The notes: generated from the letters alone by a model not told the origin. Positions 16,823 to 24,988 are shown, numbered from the stretch's first letter. The stretch is 64,000 bases of DNA from Acidimicrobiaceae bacterium (GCA_003132305.1 PKXJ01000035.1:78992-142991); one strand, 5' to 3'. Numbers and translations are program-made.

Positions 16823-16835
16823 AACCAATGGTTTC

Positions 16836-16841
16836 TAGAAT
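16836..16841 (+). promoter_or_regulatory. -10 element TAGAAT near start
   Basis: TAGAAT ends 8 nt before GTG 16850 of the agmatinase-family gene; spacing is a little longer than in the other leaderless cases here. Confidence 0.4.
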
Positions 16842-16849
16842 CGGATGAC

Positions 16850-17860
16850 GTGACACGAATCGGCAATCTCTACGGCCCCGACGCCACGTTCCTCGGCGTG
16901 CCCGCCGCCGACCCCGACGACGAGGCCCAGTGGTCGAACGCGCGCGCGGTAATTATCGGCGCGCCCTTTGACGGAGGCACGTCGCACCGTCCGGGGTGTC
17001 GTTTTGGGCCCCAAGCCATTCGAACGACCGACTATCTGCCCCACGACGGGCAACGTCCCTCGCTCGCGTTGGGCGTCGATCCCTTGAGGGACCTCGGCGT
17101 GGTGGATCTCGGCGACGTCATGATGCCCTCGGGCGACACGCAACGCTCGTTGGAACTACTCGAAGATCGCGTGAGCACCGTGGCGAACGCCGGCGTCATT
17201 CCGATCATCCTCGGGGGCGATCACACGATCGCGCTGCCCGACGTGACCGGCGTGGCGCGACACGTCGGATGGGGGCGGGTGTCGGTGATTCACTTCGACG
17301 CGCACGCCGACACCGGCCAGAGTCAGATGGGTTCGCTCTACGGTCACGGCACGCCCATGCGCCGGCTCATCGAGTCCGGCGCCTGTCGCGGGGATCGCTT
17401 CTTACAGATTGGCCTTCGCGGCTACTGGCCCGAGCCCGAAACGCTGGACTGGATGGCCGAACAAGGTATGCGTTCCTATGAGATGGGTGAGATCGTCGCG
17501 CGCGGCCTCGACGACGTCCTCGACGAGGCCCTCGACATCGCCATGACCGACTGTGACGCGGTCTTCATGTCGGTGGACGTCGACGTGGTCGATCCCGGGG
17601 CCGCCCCGGGAACGGGCACGCCGGAACCGGGCGGTCTCACCAGTCGTCAGCTCCTCGACGCCGTTCGCCGCGTCGCGATGAGTGTGCCGATTGGGGGCGT
17701 CGACGTCGTGGAGGTCGCGCCGCCCTACGACCACGCAGAGATCACGGCCTACCTCGGCAACCGCATTGTTCTTGAAGCGTTAGGCGGCGTCGCGTGGCGC
17801 CGGCGCGACGAGCGAGGCGAAACGAACCGTCACCCGAGCGATCCCTTGCTGGAGCGTTAG
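16850..17860 (+). CDS. Agmatinase/arginase (ureohydrolase) family protein
   Basis: A 336-residue binuclear manganese ureohydrolase. Metal ligands are visible in GGDHTIALP, VIHFDAHADT and MSVDVDVVDP; the C-terminal GVDVVEVAPPYDHAEIT block and the N-terminal SHRPGCRFGPQAIR block are standard for agmatinases. The family hydrolyses agmatine, guanidinobutyrate, guanidinopropionate or related guanidino compounds to urea and an amine. The gene is convergent with, and shares its stop region with, a PLP-dependent decarboxylase gene, which makes an arginine-to-agmatine-to-putrescine route conceivable. The exact substrate is not determined by what can be seen. Confidence 0.85.
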   Translation: MTRIGNLYGPDATFLGVPAADPDDEAQWSNARAVIIGAPFDGGTSHRPGCRFGPQAIRTTDYLPHDGQRPSLALGVDPLRDLGVVDLGDVMMPSGDTQRSLELLEDRVSTVANAGVIPIILGGDHTIALPDVTGVARHVGWGRVSVIHFDAHADTGQSQMGSLYGHGTPMRRLIESGACRGDRFLQIGLRGYWPEPETLDWMAEQGMRSYEMGEIVARGLDDVLDEALDIAMTDCDAVFMSVDVDVVDPGAAPGTGTPEPGGLTSRQLLDAVRRVAMSVPIGGVDVVEVAPPYDHAEITAYLGNRIVLEALGGVAWRRRDERGETNRHPSDPLLER

Positions 17861-19227
17861 TCGCGCATCGATTCGAGAATCTCGCGCACCATCGATTCCG
17901 TGGTGTTCGGATGCAAGAACGCCATGCGCCCCACTACCTCGCCCTCCCACTTCGTGGGCGTGACGAAGGCGATCTGGCGGCGCAACAGCCCTTCACTCCA
18001 CTGGTGGTAGCGCTCGGCGCCCCAGCCCTTTCGACGAAAGAGCACGATGGAGAGGCTCGAGGGTCGAACCATCTCCACGTAACCGCTCTCGTTGATGAGT
18101 TCTTGGGTGCGTTGCGCGAGGTCGATGGCGCACTGCACGGCCGACTCGTACGCGGCGGAGCCGTTGGTGACGAGCGAGAACCAAAAGGGCAGACCCCGTG
18201 CGCGCCTCGACAGATGGATGCCGAAGTCCGACGGGTTCCACTCGTACTCGTCGTCGGATCCCTCGTGCAAGACGTCTAAGTAGCTCGCCTGTTGGGCGAG
18301 GACCTTTCTCGCCACCGTCGGGTTGCGGTAGATCAACGCGCAACAGTCCAGCGGCGCGAAGAGCCACTTGTGCGGGTCGACGATGAAGCTGTCGGCGTGG
18401 CGAATCCCTTCGAACAGGTGGCGATGCGTGGCCGAGAAGATCGCCGCGCCACCGTACGCGCCGTCGATGTGAAACCAGAGGTCGCTCTCGCGCGCGAAGC
18501 TGCCGAGTCCGTCGAGGTCGTCAACGATGCCCGCGTTGGTGGTGCCGGCCGTGGCGATGATGCCGATGATGTTTTCCGGGTGGGGATCGGCCGCGATCGC
18601 CGCTTCCAAGGCGGCGCGGGTGAAGCGATGATCGTCGGTAGCGACGGTGAGTGTCGCCACGTCCAAGACGTGCAGGGCCTTACCAATGCTCGAGTGTGCG
18701 TCTTCAGAGATGGCGAATCGAATGTCGCGGGGATTCAGGTCGAGATGTTTGGCCCGTCCGACGTCGCGCGCGACCGTCAGGCTCGAGAGGTTGCCAATCG
18801 AACCGCCCGACACGAACGCGCCACCCGAGCCCGCGGGCATGCCGGCGGTGTCGGCGATGAACGTGAGCGCTTGGTTTTCGGCGACGACCACGCCGCTCGA
18901 CTCGAGCCAACTGGTGCCGTTCAACCCCGAACAGGCAACGACCATGTCGAAGAGGAGTGAGTTCTTGGTCGGGGCGTTCGGGATGAAGGCCAAGAAGCCC
19001 GGCGAGTCAATGGAGACGACGGCGGGCGCGAGGGTGGTCTTAAAGAGTTCGAGCACGTCTTGGGCGTTTCGACCCTCGGGGCGGATGAGACCCGCCATCG
19101 ATTCGGGCGGGGGGGCCATGAGGCTGCCGAAGTCCAGTGGCACCGGGTCCATGGCGAGCCGCTCGCGACAGTACTCAAAGACGGCGTCAGTGAGTTCAGG
19201 GTCGAACTCAAACATTTCGTGGCCCAT
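17857..19227 (-). CDS. Group II PLP-dependent amino acid decarboxylase
   Basis: A 456-residue pyridoxal-phosphate enzyme of the aromatic-amino-acid/glutamate/histidine decarboxylase family. The Schiff-base lysine is in DSFIVDPHKWLFAPLDC; the cofactor-stacking and aspartate region is WFHIDGAYGGAAIFS; FVSGGSIGNLSSLTVARD is the phosphate-binding loop, and the N-terminal part SPGFLAFIPNAPTKNSLLFDM lines the substrate pocket in homologues. ATG 19227 has a purine-rich tract upstream. Its stop codon overlaps that of the ureohydrolase gene by 3 nt. Substrate is not deducible; tryptophan, tyrosine, phenylalanine and other acids occur in the family. Confidence 0.85.
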   Translation of the reverse strand: MGHEMFEFDPELTDAVFEYCRERLAMDPVPLDFGSLMAPPPESMAGLIRPEGRNAQDVLELFKTTLAPAVVSIDSPGFLAFIPNAPTKNSLLFDMVVACSGLNGTSWLESSGVVVAENQALTFIADTAGMPAGSGGAFVSGGSIGNLSSLTVARDVGRAKHLDLNPRDIRFAISEDAHSSIGKALHVLDVATLTVATDDHRFTRAALEAAIAADPHPENIIGIIATAGTTNAGIVDDLDGLGSFARESDLWFHIDGAYGGAAIFSATHRHLFEGIRHADSFIVDPHKWLFAPLDCCALIYRNPTVARKVLAQQASYLDVLHEGSDDEYEWNPSDFGIHLSRRARGLPFWFSLVTNGSAAYESAVQCAIDLAQRTQELINESGYVEMVRPSSLSIVLFRRKGWGAERYHQWSEGLLRRQIAFVTPTKWEGEVVGRMAFLHPNTTESMVREILESMRD

Positions 19228-19297
19228 GGCCCACCCTTTCGATTTTGGTCCCTAGCCATCGTACGGCCTCAAACAATGTCCACAAAGTTGAGTCGAA

Positions 19298-19325
19298 TTG
19301 GACGTTTTGGGTGGCGAAGTAACAT
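19298..19325 (+). promoter_or_regulatory. Promoter of pheA with -35 and leaderless -10
   Basis: TTGGAC at 19298-19303 and TAACAT at 19320-19325 are separated by 16 nt, and TAACAT is exactly 6 nt before ATG 19332. This is the clearest complete promoter of the leaderless set in the window. Confidence 0.7.
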
Positions 19326-19331
19326 CCCGAC

Positions 19332-20246
19332 ATGGAAAGCGCCCGCGTTGGCTATCTCGGACCCGAGGGCTCGTTTTCGCACGAGGCCGTCACCACCGTT
19401 GGAAACTCTGAGGCCGTCGCCTACTCGTCGCTCGAAGACCTGCTCGGCGCGGTGGCGGACGGGTCCATCGATCAGGGACTCGTCCCGTTAGAGAACGCGC
19501 TCGAAGGAACGGTATCGGCGACCATTGACGGGCTGGTCTTCAATCACGATCTCGTCATTCTCCAAGAGATCGTGCTGCCCATCCACCTGCACCTGCTGGC
19601 TCGTCCGGGCGTTGGTCTCGGCGACATCACGAGCGTGCGCAGCTACGTGCACGCCCTGGCCCAGGTACGCGACTTCCTTCACTCCAAGGGGCTTTCGAGC
19701 GCGCAGACGACCTCGACGTCGCAGGCCGCGCGCGACGTCGCCGAATCGAACGAGCCGTGGGCGGCCGTGGGATCGGCGCTGGCGGGCGAGCTGTTTGGAC
19801 TCGACGTCGTGGCGGCGGACATTGAAGATCATCCCGACAACGCCACGCGCTTCGTGTTAGTCGGCCGCGATCACGTCGCGGCCCCCACCGGCCACGACCG
19901 CACGACGATCGTCTGCTTCCAAGACGCCGACCGCCCCGGATCGCTGTACGCGATTCTCGGCCGCTTCGCCGCGCGCGATATCAACCTGACGAAACTCGAG
20001 AGCCGACCGACCAAGCGCGGCCTCGGCGACTACTGCTTCGTCATCGAGTTCGAAGGTCACGTGGCCGACGAGGTCGTCGCGGACTGTCTCACCGATCTTC
20101 AAGCGCACCTCGCGCGCGTGAAGTTCCTCGGTTCGTACGCCGTCACCGGCGAGGGCTCGAGTTCTCGGCGCGAAGAGGTGGGCGAGGCTCGCCAAGCCGC
20201 GGCCAAGTGGATGGAGGCCATCCGCGCCCGCGTTCGCCGGTCCTAG
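19332..20246 (+). CDS. pheA: Prephenate dehydratase
   Basis: Monofunctional prephenate dehydratase (prephenate to phenylpyruvate, phenylalanine synthesis), 304 residues. The catalytic domain (about 1-185) starts VGYLGPEGSFSHEA and contains GLVPLENALEGTV, then the STSQAARDVAES block and the catalytic T-R-F in DHPDNATRFVLVG. A regulatory ACT domain (about 200-280) follows with DRPGSLYAILGRFAARDINLTKLESRPTK, the ESRP motif being the phenylalanine-binding signature, so feedback inhibition by Phe is expected. The last ~25 residues are a charged tail. Confidence 0.95.
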   Translation: MESARVGYLGPEGSFSHEAVTTVGNSEAVAYSSLEDLLGAVADGSIDQGLVPLENALEGTVSATIDGLVFNHDLVILQEIVLPIHLHLLARPGVGLGDITSVRSYVHALAQVRDFLHSKGLSSAQTTSTSQAARDVAESNEPWAAVGSALAGELFGLDVVAADIEDHPDNATRFVLVGRDHVAAPTGHDRTTIVCFQDADRPGSLYAILGRFAARDINLTKLESRPTKRGLGDYCFVIEFEGHVADEVVADCLTDLQAHLARVKFLGSYAVTGEGSSSRREEVGEARQAAAKWMEAIRARVRRS

Positions 20247-20392
20247 CGTCCTCGGGGTCCCCGTTCACGTCGCCGTCACCATCGGGTGACGACGAAAAGT
20301 CCCCGGGCGTAGCGCCATCGAAGTGCTTAGGATTACGTTCACCGAGCAACGTCGCGTGCGACGAAGCAGCGAAGGAACCGAGGAGAACGGGC

Positions 20393-20788
20393 GTGACCTA
20401 CAACTTTGAAGTATCGGATCAGATCCCGGCGCCGCCCGATGAAATTTACGCGGCGTGGTTGTCTACAGAGGGACACTCCGCGATGACGGGCGGCGAAGCC
20501 CACGTTGGTCCCTACGTCGGCGACGAATTTGACGCGTGGGACGGTTACATCCACGGAAAGACCCTCGAACTCGAGCCGACGAGCCGTATCGTGCAGTCGT
20601 GGCGATCGGCTCAGTTCACTGATGAGCATGAAGACTCCCAGATCGAAGTCCGGCTCGAGGGCAACGACGAAGGAACCCTCGTCACGGTTCGTCACAGCGA
20701 CGTTCCCGCGGATCAGCGGGGCTACGAAGAAGGCGGCTGGCAACAGAGTTACTTCACGCCGATGAAGGTGTACTTCGCAAGGGACTAA
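20393..20788 (+). CDS. AHSA1/SRPBCC-domain protein
   Basis: A 131-residue START-like protein of the activator-of-Hsp90-ATPase (AHSA1) family. It reads VSDQIPAPPDEIYAAWLSTEGHSAMTGG at the N-terminus, then GKTLELEPTSRIVQSWRSAQF, GTLVTVRHSDVPADQRGYEEGGWQQSYFTPMKVYF, the common family layout. GTG 20393 is chosen because GAGGAG lies at 20380-20385; the in-frame extension to 20207 overlaps the pheA tail and is not homologous-looking. Ligand or partner unknown. Confidence 0.85.
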   Translation: MTYNFEVSDQIPAPPDEIYAAWLSTEGHSAMTGGEAHVGPYVGDEFDAWDGYIHGKTLELEPTSRIVQSWRSAQFTDEHEDSQIEVRLEGNDEGTLVTVRHSDVPADQRGYEEGGWQQSYFTPMKVYFARD

Positions 20789-20825
20789 TCGGGGCCCCGC
20801 GTGCGTAGCGTGTCGTTCCCAACGC

Positions 20826-20975
20826 TGGATAACTATCGTCGAACTCTCGGTCGCCATGGCGGACTACATCGAGAACTCCTACAACCGTGAGCGTCGACGC
20901 AGCTCACTGAATTACCTGACGCCCAACGAGTTTGAAGACCTCCACTTAACCCAAAACCAGACCCAACTCTCATAA
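20826..20975 (+). pseudogene. IS3-family transposase C-terminal relic
   Basis: The stretch after the AHSA1 gene encodes, in one frame, WITIVELSVAMADYIENSYN followed by RERRRSSLNYLTPNEFEDLHL and a stop at 20973-20975. This is the unmistakable C-terminus of IS3-group transposases (integrase core end, Y-I-E-x-x-Y-N-R-x-R-R-H-S-x-L-x-Y-x-T-P-x-E-F/Y). The upstream catalytic DDE part is missing. The fragment lies 35 nt before a tRNA-Ser gene, a common landing zone for mobile DNA. No terminal repeats or flanking duplications were found by eye. Confidence 0.8.
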
Positions 20976-21010
20976 GCGGGGTCTAGCCAATGGGGTCAAG
21001 GACAATTGGC

Positions 21011-21094
21011 GGAGGGAGTGGGATTTGAACCCACGGTGGGCAAGCCCACGCCGGTTTTCAAGACCGGTACATTCGTCCGCTCTGTCATCCCTCC
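21011..21094 (-). tRNA. tRNA-Ser (anticodon TGA)
   Basis: On the minus strand the sequence folds as a class II tRNA: acceptor GGAGGGA/TCCCTCC, anticodon stem CCGGT/ACCGG around loop CTTGAAA (anticodon TGA), a long variable arm GTGGG-CTTG-CCCAC, and T arm GTGGG-TTCAAAT-CCCAC. The 3' CCA is not encoded. It lies between the typA gene and the IS3 relic. Confidence 0.95.
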
Positions 21095-21120
21095 GGGGAC
21101 AACCTTAGTTGAACGGACCT

Positions 21121-22938
21121 CTACGCCTTCTTACGCAGACGATGCCGCGACGCCACGTCGAGCACGACCTTACGCAGTCGCACCGACTTCGGCGTTACTT
21201 CGACGGCCTCGTCGTCGGCGATGAACTCCAGGGCCTGTTCGAGCGAGAAGATCGTCGGCGGCGCGATTTTCTCGGTGTTGTCGCTGCCCGAGGCGCGCAT
21301 GTTCGTGAGTTTCTTCTCTTTGGTGGGATTGACGTTCATCTCATCGGAGCGCGCGTTCTCCCCAACGATCATGCCCTCGTAGACTTCAACGCCCGGTCCC
21401 ACGAAGAGGACGCCTCGTTGTTCGAGGTCGAGAAGCGCGTTCGCCGTGGTGTCGCCACGACGATCGGCCACCAGCGTGCCCTTTTGGCGCAGGCGAATGT
21501 CCCCGTACCACGGGTCGTAACCGTCAAAGGTGGTGTGCATCATGCCCGAGCCGCGTGTTTCGGTCAGGAACTCGGTGCGAATCCCGACCAGGCCGCGCGC
21601 GGGGATGCGCCACTCCATGCGTACCCAACCGGTGCCGTGGTTCACGAGGTCGAGCATCGTGCCCCGGCGCGTGGCGAGCAGCGTGTTGATGGGTCCGACG
21701 AACTCGTCGGGCGCGTCGATCGTGACGTGCTCCATGGGCTCGTGCAGTTTTTCCTTGATGATGCGCGTCACCACCTGGGGCTTACCTACGGTAAGTTCGA
21801 AACCTTCGCGGCGCATCGTCTCGATTAAGACCGCCAGCTGGAGTTCGCCTCGACCTTGGACTTCCCAGGCGTCGGGACGATCGGTGGGCAGGACGCGCAA
21901 CGCCACGTTGCCCACGAGTTCCTTGTCGAGACGGTCCTTCACCATGCGCGCCGTGAGCAGTTTGCCCTCGGTGCCCGCGAGCGGGGACGTGTTGATGCCA
22001 ATGGTCATCGAGAGGCTCGGCTCGTCCACGTGCAGGGGCTCTAGGGGCTCGGGGTTCTCGGCGTCGGCCAAGGTCTCACCGATGGTGATGTCCTCGAAGC
22101 CCGCCACGGCGACGATGTCGCCCGGTCCCGCGCTCTGGGCGGGGATGCGCTCGAGCGCTTCGGTGATAAAGAGTTCGGTGACCTTGGCGTGCTCGACCGT
22201 TCCGTCGATGCGACACCACGCCACGCGCTGACCGCGCTCTAAGTAGCCGTTGATCACGCGACAGAGCGCGAGGCGTCCGAGGTAGGGCGACGCGTCGAGG
22301 TTGCACACGAGGGCCTGGAGTCCGTGGCCCTCTTCGTACTCGGGCGCGGGCACGAAGTCGGCGATGGTCTGAAAGAGCGGGGTGAGGTCGCTCGTCGGAA
22401 CGTCAGGGTCGAGCGAGGCCCAGCCCTGTCGGGCGCTGGCGTAGAGGATGGGAAAGGAGATCTGGTGCTCGTCGGCGTCGAGGTCGAGAAAGAGATTCTC
22501 CACTTCCGCGACGACTTCGCTGACCCGCGCGTCGGGCCGGTCGACCTTGTTGATGACGAGCACGACGGGCAAGCGCTTCTCCAGGGTCTTTCGCAGCACG
22601 AACCGGGTCTGGGGCAGGGGGCCCTCGGCCGCGTCAACGAGGAGGATGACGGCGTCCACCATGGCGAGACCGCGCTCCACTTCGCCGCCAAAGTCGGCGT
22701 GACCGGGGGTGTCGATGATGTTGATCGTGAGGCCGTTCCACTTGACGGCGGTGTTCTTCGCGAGGATGGTGATGCCCTTTTCGCGCTCGAGATCGCCCGA
22801 GTCCATGACCCGATCGGTGATCTCCTCGTGGGCCGTGAAGGAGCCAGTTTGGCGGAGCATTTTGTCCACCAACGTGGTCTTTCCGTGGTCCACGTGAGCG
22901 ATAATGGCAATGTTTCTAAGGGAAGTTCGTAGCGACAT
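21121..22938 (-). CDS. typA: Translational GTPase TypA/BipA
   Basis: Ribosome-associated GTPase of 605 residues involved in ribosome assembly and stress adaptation. The G domain shows G1 AHVDHGKTT, the G2 switch region REKGITI, G3 DTPGHADFGGEV and G4 NKVDRPDAR. Domain II begins near LVCNLDASPYLGRLALCRV; the domain III and V blocks GRGELQLAVLIETMRREGFEL and EPMEHVTIDAPDEFVG are followed by the BipA-specific C-terminal domain including GENARSDEMNVNPTKEKKLTNMRASGSD. On the minus strand TAGCGT lies 9 nt before the ATG, so a near-leaderless mRNA is possible. Confidence 0.97.
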   Translation of the reverse strand: MSLRTSLRNIAIIAHVDHGKTTLVDKMLRQTGSFTAHEEITDRVMDSGDLEREKGITILAKNTAVKWNGLTINIIDTPGHADFGGEVERGLAMVDAVILLVDAAEGPLPQTRFVLRKTLEKRLPVVLVINKVDRPDARVSEVVAEVENLFLDLDADEHQISFPILYASARQGWASLDPDVPTSDLTPLFQTIADFVPAPEYEEGHGLQALVCNLDASPYLGRLALCRVINGYLERGQRVAWCRIDGTVEHAKVTELFITEALERIPAQSAGPGDIVAVAGFEDITIGETLADAENPEPLEPLHVDEPSLSMTIGINTSPLAGTEGKLLTARMVKDRLDKELVGNVALRVLPTDRPDAWEVQGRGELQLAVLIETMRREGFELTVGKPQVVTRIIKEKLHEPMEHVTIDAPDEFVGPINTLLATRRGTMLDLVNHGTGWVRMEWRIPARGLVGIRTEFLTETRGSGMMHTTFDGYDPWYGDIRLRQKGTLVADRRGDTTANALLDLEQRGVLFVGPGVEVYEGMIVGENARSDEMNVNPTKEKKLTNMRASGSDNTEKIAPPTIFSLEQALEFIADDEAVEVTPKSVRLRKVVLDVASRHRLRKKA

Positions 22939-22977
22939 GACTGAACCACGCTAGTAGGCGGGGCCCTTATCTAAAAC

Positions 22978-23784
22978 TCACGCCGCGCGCAGGAGCGTTC
23001 GACGCTGGCTGGCGACGGCCGTGCGCACGAGGTCACGCGCACCGCGGCGCAGATCCTCCATCGTGCCGTCCACGCTCAACACGACGCCCGCCTCGGGCCA
23101 CAGACCGATAACGCGAGCGGCCGCGAGGCCCGTGGGCTCGGCCAACGCGTCAATCGTGAGATCGGCCCTCAGTCCCGGGCCGGCACTCTTTCCCGGCGCG
23201 CCGGCACGAACGCGCAACAAGATCCTCGATAGACCGCGAGGGATGATGAGGTCGCGACGTCCGCGCAGTGTCGTGCGCGCTCTCGCGACGTCGTAGTACG
23301 CGTCACTCGTGGCGACCGACCACGGCGCCGCGATGCTCTCGGCCGCTTCGCCCAGTTGCGTGGTCCAGTTGGCCGCTTCGGCGCTCACGAGACCGAGCAC
23401 CGCGGGCGACGACTGGGCCAAGTAGGAGGCGAGTGAACCGGGTCGGGCGTAGCCCGAGGTGACGCGCAGCAGCTGATCGGTGAGTTCAATGTCGACCGCG
23501 TCGAAGCGCGTGAGCGTGGGATCGTTGATCGAGTGTCGTAGCGCGGCGTTTCCGACCACGCGCTTGGCGGTCGTGGGCGACCAGCGAAAGGCGTCAAAGG
23601 GTTGGCCGGCTCGTTCGACCATCCACGCGTCGAGGCGACGATGTTCGACGCTCGCCACGGCGCGAAAACGAGCGCTCAGTGAACGACGGTGATCGTCCGT
23701 TAAGCACGGTGGATTCGTTGGCGCGTCGTCGATCAAGCGATTGAGGACGTTCCGCGAAAGGCGGCGGTGCGTCAATGTCGTCAC
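22978..23784 (-). CDS. Uncharacterised protein, possible nuclease-like C-terminus
   Basis: A 268-residue protein I do not recognise. It is Arg/Ala-rich without signal peptide or membrane helices. Its start overlaps the end of the preceding gene by 4 nt, so the two form a coupled pair. The C-terminal half (RTTLRGRRDLIIP, then ADLTIDALAEPTG, then a helix DLRRGARDLVRTAVASQRR) loosely recalls the tail of actinobacterial PD-(D/E)XK-nuclease-like hypothetical proteins, but no D-x-E/D-x-K core is intact. Treat as hypothetical. Confidence 0.7.
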   Translation of the reverse strand: MTTLTHRRLSRNVLNRLIDDAPTNPPCLTDDHRRSLSARFRAVASVEHRRLDAWMVERAGQPFDAFRWSPTTAKRVVGNAALRHSINDPTLTRFDAVDIELTDQLLRVTSGYARPGSLASYLAQSSPAVLGLVSAEAANWTTQLGEAAESIAAPWSVATSDAYYDVARARTTLRGRRDLIIPRGLSRILLRVRAGAPGKSAGPGLRADLTIDALAEPTGLAAARVIGLWPEAGVVLSVDGTMEDLRRGARDLVRTAVASQRRTLLRAA

Positions 23785-24578
23785 GCCGGCACTACCATGC
23801 GCGAAACGACCTCGAGCACGTCGGCGACGGACCTCGTGAGCAGTTCGTCGTCCACGTCGATACTCCAGAGCTCACCTGAGGCGGTCGAGAACATCGACGT
23901 GCGCAGGGGCGCGATGGAGGTGCGAAGCGTCTGGACGAGCGCGTGATAGCGCATGATTCGCTCGGCGCCTTCGCCCAGGGGCGACGTCGTCACGTCGAGC
24001 AGCGCCACCGAAGCGACGTCGCTCGTCGTGGTGCCGACCATCAGGTCGATGACGTCGCGCAACACCACGTTGCCCCCAGCCAGTCGTTGGTACGCCCGAA
24101 AGGAGGTCCGTGGGAGCCATCGATTCGAGAGGGGGCCGAGCGATCGCTTCAACGTAACCCCGTGCGCCGTGACGTCGGTGGCGAGTCGAGCTCTTTCGTC
24201 GTCGTCGAGCTGATCGACATAGTTCGTCATCTCGTTCGAGCCCACGTCGGCGCGCCAGGCGAGAAGAGCCTCGCCGTAGACGTCGCTGACGTCGAGTCCC
24301 ACGCTCATGAGTCGAAGCGCCTCGTTGATGAGGATCCCGCGTACTTGAGCCAGGGTGGCGAGTGAGGGGTCATTCACGAAAGGCCCCGGGCGAAGTGACG
24401 AGGCCCGAAGGGTGAGTGGCGTTTCGAGCAGATCAGACCCGAGCAGTTCGAATAGTCCATCTTCGAGCAGCGCTCTCAGTCCCGCCGCGGCCGTGGCGTT
24501 GGCGAGTGGCCTCGTCGCGCGCTCGCCTCGCAGCACGTCCATCACGCTCACGGGCGATTCGTCAAGCAGTGAAGTCAT
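23781..24578 (-). CDS. Uncharacterised protein paired with downstream gene
   Basis: A 265-residue soluble protein of unknown function, first gene of a two-gene unit (4-nt overlap with the next). It begins SLLDESPVSVMDVLRGERATRPLANATAAAGLRALLEDGLFELLG and ends with a segment ALLDVTTSPLGEGAERIMRYHALVQTLRTS, then VADVLEVVSRMVV. That last part has the rhythm of the beta-strand/helix end of restriction-endonuclease-like folds (D-x-K-T... YALL-x-TL), but the lysine is absent. Divergent from a small membrane peptide gene 46 nt away. Confidence 0.7.
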   Translation of the reverse strand: MTSLLDESPVSVMDVLRGERATRPLANATAAAGLRALLEDGLFELLGSDLLETPLTLRASSLRPGPFVNDPSLATLAQVRGILINEALRLMSVGLDVSDVYGEALLAWRADVGSNEMTNYVDQLDDDERARLATDVTAHGVTLKRSLGPLSNRWLPRTSFRAYQRLAGGNVVLRDVIDLMVGTTTSDVASVALLDVTTSPLGEGAERIMRYHALVQTLRTSIAPLRTSMFSTASGELWSIDVDDELLTRSVADVLEVVSRMVVPA

Positions 24579-24611
24579 AAGAAGAGTTTGGCGTCACCCT
24601 GTGACACGACC

Positions 24612-24617
24612 TAGCCT
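24612..24617 (+). promoter_or_regulatory. Leaderless -10 element TAGCCT
   Basis: TAGCCT is exactly 6 nt before GTG 24624 and supports the reality of the 40-residue gene that follows. Confidence 0.55.
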
Positions 24618-24623
24618 CGAAGC

Positions 24624-24746
24624 GTGTTCGTCGCCGTCTTTAGCGTCTTCGTCGTGGCGATCATCGTACTGTGCGTGTTTACACTGCGATGGGCCATCAT
24701 CCGCGACCGCGAGCGGCGCGCCAAGGAGTCAACGAAAGAGACCTAG
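24624..24746 (+). CDS. Small single-span membrane protein, 40 residues
   Basis: A GTG-started 40-codon gene. The product is one hydrophobic helix (FVAVFSVFVVAIIVLCVFTL) followed by a strongly charged cytosolic tail (RWAIIRDRERRAKESTKET). Supporting signs are the promoter element at the canonical leaderless distance, a positive-inside charge pattern and the absence of rare codons. Its stop overlaps the end of the convergent coiled-coil gene by 4 nt. Function unknown. Confidence 0.65.
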   Translation: MFVAVFSVFVVAIIVLCVFTLRWAIIRDRERRAKESTKET

Positions 24747-24976
24747 TCCTTCAGTCGATCTTGGATTTCGTGCACGGTTCGATCGAGGTCGGCAATCGCG
24801 CGCTCGATCACCGAAAGTCGATCCTTTAGGGTCTCGTCCACTCGCTGATCGACGCGCTTGTCGACCTGGGTCGAGAGTCGCGCGTCGAGCGAGTCCACGA
24901 TGGGCTGGGTGATCTGTTTGATGCGGCTCTTGAGGTCCGGAGATTTGTTGGTAGGGGATTCGCCGCTATCGCTCAT
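24743..24976 (-). CDS. Small coiled-coil protein
   Basis: A 77-residue hydrophilic protein. After a disordered Ser/Pro-rich start it forms a continuous amphipathic helix with heptad spacing (IKQITQPIVDSLDARLSTQV ... RLSVIERAIADLDRTVHEIQDRL), so it probably oligomerises. No family recognised. ATG 24976 is placed 6 nt after a minus-strand TAGGCT element, as in other leaderless genes here. Confidence 0.7.
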   Translation of the reverse strand: MSDSGESPTNKSPDLKSRIKQITQPIVDSLDARLSTQVDKRVDQRVDETLKDRLSVIERAIADLDRTVHEIQDRLKD

Positions 24977-24982
24977 GAGTTA

Positions 24983-24988
24983 AGCCTA
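24983..24988 (-). promoter_or_regulatory. Leaderless -10 element TAGGCT
   Basis: TAGGCT on the minus strand, 6 nt before ATG 24976 of the coiled-coil gene. It overlaps the end of the upstream secreted-protein gene. Confidence 0.55.

Noticed and set aside
15893-16828. Minus-strand open frame continuing the SRPBCC gene for over 300 codons across the hydrolase gene
   Set aside because: Antisense artefact of GC-rich codon bias; translation is Arg/Val/His-rich without a fold, and a leaderless promoter fixes the real start at 15892.
18292-18960. 222-codon plus-strand frame over the PLP decarboxylase
   Set aside because: Antisense to a clear enzyme gene; composition typical of reverse-frame shadows.
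22948-22953. TAGCGT before typA as a leaderless element
   Set aside because: Spacing is 9 nt, outside the 6-8 nt class, so it was not counted among the twenty.
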